From the NCBI GenBank assembly GCA_024225635.1, contig JAAEMK010001190.1, forward strand, positions 1-37,884: a stretch of 37,884 nucleotides of DNA. Direction: 5' to 3'. The position numbers were made by a program, and so were the translations under genes. Position 1 is the stretch's first letter. Each line of letters starts with the position of its first letter. Of the stretch, positions 7,153 to 14,586 are shown in pieces. A model generated the notes under the pieces. The model ran no database searches. It saw only the letters and a list, made by a program, of their open reading frames with translations, and had not been told where the DNA came from. This stretch comes from Desulfobacteraceae bacterium (lineage in GTDB: Bacteria; Desulfobacterota; Desulfobacteria; Desulfobacterales; Desulfobacteraceae).

Positions 7153-10098
7153 TTAGATGTATACGATTTGATTGGATACGCTTCTTAATTTCTCGCATGT
7201 CTCTTCAAGCTCCCTGGCGGGCTCGGACAGGTCAACAATCCCGGCACCGGCCCTGAGCCATGCCTTGTCGCCTTTCTGAAAAAAGGATCTGAGCACAAGG
7301 GCCGCATCCATATTTCCATGGGAATCATAGGTTATGACACAGCCGCTGTATAGATCCCGGGGATCGGTTTCATGCTTTTCAATGGCCTGGATGGATTCTT
7401 TTTTGGGAATGCCGGTTGCGGTTACCGCAGGAAAAAGGACATTAAATGCATGCCACGGATTATACCCCTCCTTTAGCTGCCCCTTCAGGCGTGATGCCAG
7501 GTGTTGAACCGTTCCCCTTCTGGCGATGGTCATAAAATCGCTCAATGAGATGGAATCTTCATCACAAACCCGGCGCATCTCTTCGAATGCAAGCTTAATG
7601 GAAACCGCATGTTCCGCAATTTCCTTGGAATTGTTTAAAAGTTCTTCACGAAGCTTTATTTCCTCTTGATCATCCGTTCCAATTGATCTTGTTCCGGCAA
7701 GGGGCTGGGTGCTTACGAGCCTGTTTTCATACACTTCCACAAGGGTTTCCGGGCTGAATCCGGCGGCCTTGAAATCCCCTATCTTCAGGATGTAGGATCT
7801 TGCCGGCGTATTTGCCTTTCTGCCGGCATAATAACTTGCAACCATGTCTATTTCCCGGTTAAGGGGAATTTTCCTGGAAAGAATGACTTTCTGGTATTGT
7901 GGTTCCCGGATTTCTTCCAGGGCGCATCTGACAATCTCTTTATACTTTTCACTGTTGTATGTATTGATTTCGGGTGTGTCCGAATCCCGGTCTTCCGGTC
8001 TTTGCCTCAAACCGGTTACGGCGGTTTCCTTTGGGCTCCTTGGGAGGATTGACTCAAGAATTGCCTCCAGATCCTTGAGATCCTGTTTTTCCAATGCCCT
8101 CACCAGGACTTCTCCTTTTGAGAATCGTATTTCCGCTTTGGGAATAAACAGCTTTAAAAGTGTCTTATCCGCATTGGGAAATTCAATCCGGTGATTATAG
8201 TAGGAAAGTTCAAAATCAGCGGTTCCATATCCCCTCCAGTCCTCATAGGGCACGGCGGAAAACGCTTTGTCCAGGGTATGGCTGAGATCATTGTTTTCAA
8301 AGACCTCTGTTTTGTCCGGGGTCTTTAAAATGGTGTTTTTGAAGTTAACCTCTATAAAGGAATCAATTCCAAGCCCAAGGGCCCATTCCTCCTTATTTTC
8401 ATAAAGGAGATAATCATCATGGGGCACGGCCTCTATCACCCGGCAGCCGGTAAGCAGGGGATCATCATTAAACGGCAGCCGGGTCTCAAAATAGGATGAT
8501 TTTTCTTTTTCCAATACAAGCTGTAATAATTTTTTCTTATCTATCTTTCCAACGCTGGTAAGTGGCCAGAAATCAATAAACTCAAGCTGGTCCGGCATTT
8601 TGTATCCTGCGATTCCCAGGGTTCGAAAATAATCGTGAATCCGGGAAAGAGGGATATCCTGATCATCCGAAATCACAAATGCGCAGCTTCTTTCACCCAG
8701 ATTTTTATCAGGAACCGCAACCAGTGCGGAATCTGTTATTCCGGGATATGAATTCAGGTGGGTTTCGATTTCCGCTGCAACTATTTTTTCACCGGCCCGG
8801 TTTATCTGTTCCTTTATTCTTCCTCTTACACAAAGGTTTCCGTCATCCGTAAGGGAGACCGTATCCCCGGATTTATAGAAGCCGTCCGGTGTAAAATCCT
8901 TAAGATTCTGTTCAAAAGCCCGGTAGTATCCCCTGATGGTGTACGGCCCCCTGACAAGGAGTTCCCCCGGTTCCCCTTTTTTTACCTCTTCACCGTTTTC
9001 ATCAATGATTTTGATTTCATCATGGGCACTCAAGGGCTTTCCCTGGCATGTCATGATGGTATGATCTTCATCCCGGGGATCGGTATAGCACAGCAATCCC
9101 TCCGCCATGCCGAAAACCTGCTGAAGCCGGCATTTCATCATGGGCATGATCTGCCGTGCCATGTTTTCGTCAAGGGGAGAACCGCCGATTTGAAGAAGTT
9201 CAAGACTTGAAATATCCGTTGTGTCCCATTCCAGCGCCTGGAGCCAAAGGCTTGCAATCGCCGGGACAACCGCGGTGATGGTCACCTTCTCCCTTTCTAT
9301 CAGGGGAAAGGCCTCATCACAACTGGTGGTCCTGCTGAACACCACTTTCCCTCCGGAAAAAAAGGTTCCGATTATACCGGGGCTTGCCAGGGGAAAATTG
9401 TGGGCAATGGGAAGAACCGCCAGGTACACCGAATTCAAATCCATGCCGCATTTTTTTGCCGACGCCTTGGCATTGTACGCATAATCGGCATGGGTCCTGG
9501 GAATCAGCTTCGGGGTTCCCGTTGTTCCGCCGGAAAGCAGGAGGACTGCCATATCCCTGTGGGAAGGGGATTCAACATTAAGGGATTTCAGGACAAGGCC
9601 GTTCCTTGTAAAAATATCCTGGTCAATACTGTCCTTGATTAAGAATTTAACACATGGATGCTTTTCAAGGAGTCCATCGGCCATATTCACATAATTAAAT
9701 CCAAGATATGTTTCAGGAATGATATAGGCCGTGGGTTTGGCTATTTCAAAAATTCCGTCGAGTTCCGCCTTTCTGTGGGCAGGCATTGCAAGCACGGGAA
9801 CCGCTCCGATTCGAAACATTGCAAAAACGGTAACGACAAAGGAGATTGAATTGGGCAGTTGAACCACAACATTGTCTCCCTTTTTTATCCCCATGTGTAC
9901 AAAGCCTGCGGCAAGCTCATTGACTTTCCGGTGGAATTCCGAATAGGTAAGCCTTTTATCTCCTTCAACCAGTGCGGTTCGATTTTTAAATTCCAGACTC
10001 CATGTCTTTAAATGGTCTCCCAATGTCAACGGCTCCCAATATCCGAGCTCTTCATATTTTTGGGCGGCTTCATTTGAAAAGCATGCACTTGATTCCAT
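7153..10098 (-). CDS. Fused salicylate-AMP ligase and salicylate synthase
   Basis: A 981-residue fusion of two enzymes that are separate in yersiniabactin (YbtE/Irp5 and YbtS/Irp9). Residues ~1-540 form an aryl-acid adenylating enzyme: P-loop SGGTTGTPKLIPRTH (about 189-203), aryl-acid pocket AHNFPLASPG (about 232-241), FGMAEGL, the hinge RAGEKI and the catalytic Lys in SVGKIDK. Residues ~541-981 form a chorismate-utilising enzyme of the Irp9/MbtI type: YQKVILSRKI with the general-base Lys, PLAGTRSIG, LLNNSKEIAEHAVSIK, RRGTVQHLASRL, LFPAVTATGIPK, LYSGC and a final WLRAGAGIV. Together they would convert chorismate to salicylate and load it on the ArCP of the NRPS at 29162-32704. The pocket resembles both salicylate and 2,3-dihydroxybenzoate activators, so the synthase half is the better guide to substrate. 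The start is an ATG with AGGAG 7 bases upstream. Confidence 0.9.
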   Translation of the reverse strand: MESSACFSNEAAQKYEELGYWEPLTLGDHLKTWSLEFKNRTALVEGDKRLTYSEFHRKVNELAAGFVHMGIKKGDNVVVQLPNSISFVVTVFAMFRIGAVPVLAMPAHRKAELDGIFEIAKPTAYIIPETYLGFNYVNMADGLLEKHPCVKFLIKDSIDQDIFTRNGLVLKSLNVESPSHRDMAVLLLSGGTTGTPKLIPRTHADYAYNAKASAKKCGMDLNSVYLAVLPIAHNFPLASPGIIGTFFSGGKVVFSRTTSCDEAFPLIEREKVTITAVVPAIASLWLQALEWDTTDISSLELLQIGGSPLDENMARQIMPMMKCRLQQVFGMAEGLLCYTDPRDEDHTIMTCQGKPLSAHDEIKIIDENGEEVKKGEPGELLVRGPYTIRGYYRAFEQNLKDFTPDGFYKSGDTVSLTDDGNLCVRGRIKEQINRAGEKIVAAEIETHLNSYPGITDSALVAVPDKNLGERSCAFVISDDQDIPLSRIHDYFRTLGIAGYKMPDQLEFIDFWPLTSVGKIDKKKLLQLVLEKEKSSYFETRLPFNDDPLLTGCRVIEAVPHDDYLLYENKEEWALGLGIDSFIEVNFKNTILKTPDKTEVFENNDLSHTLDKAFSAVPYEDWRGYGTADFELSYYNHRIEFPNADKTLLKLFIPKAEIRFSKGEVLVRALEKQDLKDLEAILESILPRSPKETAVTGLRQRPEDRDSDTPEINTYNSEKYKEIVRCALEEIREPQYQKVILSRKIPLNREIDMVASYYAGRKANTPARSYILKIGDFKAAGFSPETLVEVYENRLVSTQPLAGTRSIGTDDQEEIKLREELLNNSKEIAEHAVSIKLAFEEMRRVCDEDSISLSDFMTIARRGTVQHLASRLKGQLKEGYNPWHAFNVLFPAVTATGIPKKESIQAIEKHETDPRDLYSGCVITYDSHGNMDAALVLRSFFQKGDKAWLRAGAGIVDLSEPARELEETCEKLRSVSNQIVYI

Positions 10099-10127
10099 AT
10101 TTCATCTCCTAACATTATTTTCAATTA

Positions 10128-11039
10128 TCAGAATTTTTTTCCAACCCACAGATGTATTCTGTAGATAAGGTCTTTGTAATTTTCATGGAGGGGCGAAAGA
10201 TGAGCCGAATCGGGTTGAAGAAATGTTTCGACATCCAATGACGCCGTATACAGCATGGCTTCTTCTTCCAGGGAATAATTACTGACCATGAAATCCCTGT
10301 CACCCGATGAAATAAATACAGGGATTGTGATTGATCCAAGATATTTTTTGTCCGACTGAAGCTTATACCATATGTTTCCTTTGGGCATTGGATCGGCATG
10401 CAGGGTATCATACGCCATTACCGATTCATCGGCACCCGGCTTATGATAAAAAACGGGAATTCTCTTATCCTCAGGGACGTCTACATAGCCGCCTGCAAGC
10501 AGCAGGGCAAAGTCCATTATTGAAAAAGGCATATCGGAATGCAGCCATCCGATATTAACGAGGCCGTCAATAAGTCCGTCATTCTTTCCGGCCACAAGGT
10601 TACCGACAATGCCTCCGAAGCTGTGCCCCACCCAAATCAACGGCCTATCGAATTCAGCCTTGATCTGTGTTAAAACTTTTTTCATGATCAAAGCATTTTT
10701 TACAGGGGTCAGTGAATCTCCCCAGGGGTGAGACGAGTCTCCGTACCCAGGAAGATCAATTGTAATAAGAGTATATCCCAATTCTTCGCCTAAATATTCT
10801 TTCCATGAGGCACCGGGAACATCCCACATCCATTTACCATAAGTGCCTCCGTGAACAAGAATGAAAACCGGCCCGTCTTCAGCCCCGTCAGGTGTATGAA
10901 TATCCGCGGCAACATCAATTTCCGAACATAAATGACCGACGTGGTAAACTTTATTTTGTGTCATGATCTCATACGCATGCAGATTGGTATAAAACAGGGT
11001 AATACAAACAAACAATAATGTAACAGTAATTCTTTTCAC
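10128..11039 (-). CDS. Exported alpha/beta hydrolase
   Basis: About 303 residues from a GTG at 11039 with AAAGGA 9 bases upstream; the longer in-frame start at 11132 has no such site and would bury the signal peptide. A typical signal peptide ends LHA before YEIM, so the protein is predicted to be periplasmic. The alpha/beta-hydrolase fold is clear: oxyanion region LVHGGTYGKWMW, DLPGYGDSS, nucleophile elbow GHSFGG (Ser), acid in SSGDRDFM and the His in PDSAHLSPL. It sits between the TonB receptor and the salicylate enzyme. Export argues against a type II editing thioesterase such as YbtT. It could act on imported or exported siderophore, but thiazoline siderophores have no obvious ester bond, so the substrate is open. 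Confidence 0.8.
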   Translation of the reverse strand: MKRITVTLLFVCITLFYTNLHAYEIMTQNKVYHVGHLCSEIDVAADIHTPDGAEDGPVFILVHGGTYGKWMWDVPGASWKEYLGEELGYTLITIDLPGYGDSSHPWGDSLTPVKNALIMKKVLTQIKAEFDRPLIWVGHSFGGIVGNLVAGKNDGLIDGLVNIGWLHSDMPFSIMDFALLLAGGYVDVPEDKRIPVFYHKPGADESVMAYDTLHADPMPKGNIWYKLQSDKKYLGSITIPVFISSGDRDFMVSNYSLEEEAMLYTASLDVETFLQPDSAHLSPLHENYKDLIYRIHLWVGKKF

Positions 11040-11069
11040 TTCTATCTTTCCTTTAATAGCATTGAAATT

Positions 11070-11113
11070 ACGGGCAGGCATCACCCACGGCATGTGCGGG
11101 TGATGCTGCCCGT
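11070..11113 (-). promoter_or_regulatory. Strong intercistronic hairpin after the TonB receptor gene
   Basis: A 16-bp stem with a single bulged G (arms at 11070-11086 and 11098-11113) lies between the receptor stop and the hydrolase start. On the minus strand it is followed by TAATTTC rather than a long T run, so partial termination or 3'-end stabilisation of the receptor mRNA is more likely than complete termination. Confidence 0.5.
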
Positions 11114-11170
11114 TTGGGACCAAAATCCCCAATAAAGCCCGGCTTATAAGGAATATGACCGCTCCGGGAA

Positions 11171-13165
11171 TTAGAACCGGTAGCTCAGTTTTACACCGAC
11201 CTCACGGGGCTCGCTGTAGAGGTTGCAAAAACCGCCGAAATAGTTATAGGAATTATACTCTTTATCAAAGATATTCTTTCCGTAGAGATAAACGTCCCAG
11301 CTTTCCGCTTCATAGCCGATTTTGGCATTGACCAGTTCGTAGGAATCCCTTGAATCGTTATTGGCCCTGTCAAAATACATTTTGCCGTAGCTGACCACGT
11401 CGGCACCTGCATAAAAGCCGTTTCCCATCCGGTATTTAGCGCCTACGCTAAAGGTATAGGCGGGGGAATAGGTGTTTTTATTGCCTTTATAATCACCTTT
11501 GGCATCGCTGAACTCATCAAACTCAATATCGGAAAACCCGAAGTTGGCAAACAGGTTGAGACCGGTGGTAACCAGCATCCTCATATCAATTTCCGCGCCG
11601 TAACCGGATGCCTTTGCGGCGTTTGTTATATAATCCCTGTTGGCGCCGTTGACAACGATACTTTCATTCATCTGCATGTTGTCAATATCCATATAGAACA
11701 ACGCTGTGTTCAAGAAAAGCCGGTTGTTGAAAAACTGGCTTTTTGCACCGATTTCATAGGACCATAATTCTTCCTCATCATAACTGAGGTAATCCGGATT
11801 AACGGTCTTCTCAATACTGAAACCGCCGGAACGGTATCCTTTTGCCACAGTTGCATATCCCATTATCTCAGGGGTAACGGCATAATCCAGGGAGAATTTG
11901 GGGGAGATATCTTCCCAGGAATCATCATCCCGGATCGAATGATCGTCCACTTCCTCTTCTTTCCTTTCATAACGCAAACCGCCGGTCACGCCCATTTTCT
12001 CTGTCAATGCATATCGAAGCTGGCCGAATACGGCATAGGTATCACTCTTCAGATCCCTGTCCGTTGTATCGCTTGGAAACGCGCCGGACATGACGTTGTA
12101 GTTATTGGTATCATTTCTGTCGTAGTAAAGGCCCGTAACCCACTGCATCCGATCCGTGGAACCGTTGAGCCGCAACTCCTGGGACAATGTCTCATAGGTT
12201 CTGTCATTATCCGCCCGCACCACGTTGGCCTGGGTAAAATCATAGTCATTGCTCCTGATATCATCGTACACCCAGCGGGTGCTGATGGATGTCAGGATCA
12301 TGGAATCAGTAATATCATAGCTGATTTTCAGGGACTGGGACTGGTTTTCCGATTTATTGTATTCATCAACGTCAGGCGCAGGCGCATCACCTGACAGCGG
12401 CACCATGTTGCCGGCGCCATCATCACGTTCAAGCATGGTGGCGATAAACTGGATATCCAGGGCGTCAGACGGTGTCCATCGCAATTGACCTCTGCCGTAC
12501 CAGGACTCCTGGTCATTCACGGGCTCCCCCGTTACCCCATGGTCGATGTACCCATCCTTGGTATAGTATTGTCCGGTAAGGCCGAAATAGAGCTGATCTT
12601 TAACTATCGGCCCGGTCATACTTAACGTGCCGACTCTTTTATTGTCTTCGCCCACATCGGCGGATACCTTTCCCTGGAAAGTGTTATCCGGAAGGCGGCT
12701 GATGATATTGATGGCGCCGACCTCCGTATTTTTTCCGTAAAGGGTTCCCTGGGGTCCCCGAAGTATTTCAATTCGTTCAATATCCAGCAGCGAATCATCA
12801 AAGCCCACCGCTGACAAAACAGGCACGCCGTCGATGAACATCCCGGCAGCCACTTGATTGGTGTACAAAGGCGCCTGAATTCCCCTGACGGTTGGTGTGT
12901 TTACGCCGTAAGGTCCATGCTGGAAGAGCATCATATTGGGTACGTAATCAGTAAGATCCCCAAGTGAGGAGATATTCATGTCTTCAATCTCATAGCCATC
13001 AATGGCCGTGATGGCTATGGGAACCTTCTGTATATTTTCCTCCATTTTATTGGCGGTGACGGTGAGGGTTTCCTGGGTGGTTTCCGATGGCACCTCAGCC
13101 CAGGCAAGGCCTGTAAAAAAAATACTGATCGTCAACAAACTGATCGTGGTGTAAAAAGAGCGCAT
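11171..13165 (-). CDS. TonB-dependent siderophore receptor, FyuA-like
   Basis: Outer-membrane receptor that imports a ferric siderophore using TonB energy. About 664 residues from an ATG at 13165 with GGAG 10 bases upstream; an upstream in-frame TTG at 13186 is less likely. The signal peptide ends FTGLAWA before EVPSE. The TonB box region is ETLTVTANK, and the plug domain contains PTVRGIQ, MFIDGVPV and IEILRGPQGTLYGKNTEVGA. A long beta-barrel follows, ending in VGVKLSYRF with the terminal aromatic expected for outer-membrane insertion. Length and plug layout resemble the yersiniabactin/pesticin receptor FyuA (about 673 residues). It lies within the biosynthetic operon and probably imports its product. 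The 257 bases upstream hold structured sequence. Confidence 0.92.
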   Translation of the reverse strand: MRSFYTTISLLTISIFFTGLAWAEVPSETTQETLTVTANKMEENIQKVPIAITAIDGYEIEDMNISSLGDLTDYVPNMMLFQHGPYGVNTPTVRGIQAPLYTNQVAAGMFIDGVPVLSAVGFDDSLLDIERIEILRGPQGTLYGKNTEVGAINIISRLPDNTFQGKVSADVGEDNKRVGTLSMTGPIVKDQLYFGLTGQYYTKDGYIDHGVTGEPVNDQESWYGRGQLRWTPSDALDIQFIATMLERDDGAGNMVPLSGDAPAPDVDEYNKSENQSQSLKISYDITDSMILTSISTRWVYDDIRSNDYDFTQANVVRADNDRTYETLSQELRLNGSTDRMQWVTGLYYDRNDTNNYNVMSGAFPSDTTDRDLKSDTYAVFGQLRYALTEKMGVTGGLRYERKEEEVDDHSIRDDDSWEDISPKFSLDYAVTPEIMGYATVAKGYRSGGFSIEKTVNPDYLSYDEEELWSYEIGAKSQFFNNRLFLNTALFYMDIDNMQMNESIVVNGANRDYITNAAKASGYGAEIDMRMLVTTGLNLFANFGFSDIEFDEFSDAKGDYKGNKNTYSPAYTFSVGAKYRMGNGFYAGADVVSYGKMYFDRANNDSRDSYELVNAKIGYEAESWDVYLYGKNIFDKEYNSYNYFGGFCNLYSEPREVGVKLSYRF

Positions 13166-13220
13166 TAACTTTTTTCTCCGGTTCAAATTTTGACTTCTTT
13201 AAACGGTCATGATTGAATTT

Positions 13221-13299
13221 CATCTGAATCGTATCTCTTTCAGATGGAGGGCTCCGGCAAGGTCCCCCAAAAGCCGAAACGCAAAGGGGGTTTTGCCGG
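13221..13299 (-). promoter_or_regulatory. Two hairpins in the leader of the TonB receptor gene
   Basis: In the 257-base gap before the receptor start the minus strand holds a large hairpin (13254-13299; outer stem CCGGCAA/TTGCCGG and inner C5/G5) followed by a second one (13221-13246; CATCTGAA/TTCAGATG). The second ends about 55 bases before the start codon. I cannot match them to a riboswitch family. They could be a processing or stability element that sets receptor expression apart from the synthetase genes, or a terminator with an internal promoter. Confidence 0.4.
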
Positions 13300-13422
13300 T
13301 GGTGGTGATATTCAAGCAGATTTAACTTTTTTTTCAGAATCAATGGATCAATCCAGTTGCTATCTTTAATATTCAGGGCCTGTTAAGAAAATTTTCCCGG
13401 GGAGGGATTAGCACAGGGAATT

Positions 13423-14562
13423 TCAGATAATGACCCCGGAGTCCATAAGGATCTGTTCTTCGATATTCTCCACAGGGGTTATACCGTATTTGGAAAGGAC
13501 CTGCATAAAGTCCCTTCCGGGCACCGCATCAAACATGAAATGGCTGCCGGGTTTACCGGAAGACCGCAGTACGAGGCTGGCCAGAATCCCTGTCACCATG
13601 CCCATCAGCCGGGAACTATCCCCTTCAAAAAGCAGTGAGGAGGTTATTTTTCGCGGTGTTTCCCTGAATGCGCCCTCCATGACAAGATGGTAAAGGGTAC
13701 GCTTTTTCTTACCTGCGGCATCCCTGCGGGAAGCCTTTACCAATTCGTCCGCGGCTTTCTTTTTACCCTCTTCCGTCACATAAGCCCTGTTGGAATGGAT
13801 GGCAAAGAGCGTTTCCATGGCATTTTCACTAAAGGCGAAATAATTTTGCGCAGATGGTATTTCCAAAGATTCAGCAAGAAGCTTCAGCTCCCGGGTAAAA
13901 CTTGGATACATCAATACGCTTTCCTGGAAAAACGGCAGTGACGCCATCACCGGGACCGTCCCGGTGCGGGTTATTCTGCCGTTTTCGTACTTCGACATTC
14001 CTTGGGCGTATTCATCTTCCAGACTGCACACCACATCATAGGCCGCATTTTGGGTCAACACATCGCCCTGGTTGACAAAATACAGGATAAGGGAATCCAC
14101 CCGGTCACAATACCTGTCTGCCGTATATGCGGGGAAAAGCCCGGACAATCCGGGGTAGGTACCGGTGGAGGTGATGAAACCCAGGCCTTTTTTGCCAATT
14201 GACTCCTGCAGGGGTACAAGACGGTCATAAAGGACGTCGTCCCCTCCCATGTCCATATAATGAATCCCGGCAGCCAAAGCCCTGAGCGCCACCGTATCCA
14301 GAATACGCCGGGAAGGTCCGGCACAATTAACGACCAGGCGGCATTGACGGCAGAAACGATCCAAAGACGGCTCCCGCCATACATCCACTTGACCGGCAAT
14401 AGCCCGGGGACCGAGGTCACACGCTGCAGCCTCGGCCTTTTCCAGATCCCTCCCTCCGATCATAATCTCATAATCAGTGAGTTCCAGGAGTGTTTTTGCC
14501 GCTTCAAGCCCCCCCTGCCCATACCCCCCTATGATACCAATGCATTTCTTTTTCATGGTCAT
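13423..14562 (-). CDS. Saccharopine-dehydrogenase-like NAD(P)-dependent reductase
   Basis: A 379-residue protein with an N-terminal Rossmann fold (GIIGGYGQGGLEAAKTLL, then MIGGRDLEKAEAAA). The middle and C-terminal parts follow the saccharopine dehydrogenase/reductase pattern (VVNCAGPSRRILDTVALRAL, HYMDMGGDD, TGTYPGLSGL). Family members oxidise or reduce C=N or imine bonds with NAD(P)H. It starts 24 bases after the last NRPS gene, on an ATG with AGGA upstream, so it belongs to the same operon. By position and chemistry it is a good candidate for reducing a thiazoline to a thiazolidine, the job of PchG in pyochelin and Irp3/YbtU in yersiniabactin. Those enzymes resemble the Gfo/Idh/MocA sugar oxidoreductases rather than this family. 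The role is inference. Confidence 0.8.
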   Translation of the reverse strand: MTMKKKCIGIIGGYGQGGLEAAKTLLELTDYEIMIGGRDLEKAEAAACDLGPRAIAGQVDVWREPSLDRFCRQCRLVVNCAGPSRRILDTVALRALAAGIHYMDMGGDDVLYDRLVPLQESIGKKGLGFITSTGTYPGLSGLFPAYTADRYCDRVDSLILYFVNQGDVLTQNAAYDVVCSLEDEYAQGMSKYENGRITRTGTVPVMASLPFFQESVLMYPSFTRELKLLAESLEIPSAQNYFAFSENAMETLFAIHSNRAYVTEEGKKKAADELVKASRRDAAGKKKRTLYHLVMEGAFRETPRKITSSLLFEGDSSRLMGMVTGILASLVLRSSGKPGSHFMFDAVPGRDFMQVLSKYGITPVENIEEQILMDSGVII

Positions 14563-14586
14563 ATCTTTTTCCTGAATATCCGGTAA

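Noticed and set aside
10128-11039. Type II editing thioesterase (YbtT-like)
   Set aside because: The protein has a clear signal peptide and is longer than editing thioesterases, so it is unlikely to act on cytoplasmic carrier proteins.
13187-13422. Cobalamin, Moco or other known riboswitch before the TonB receptor
   Set aside because: I could not find the conserved boxes of these families; only generic hairpins are visible.
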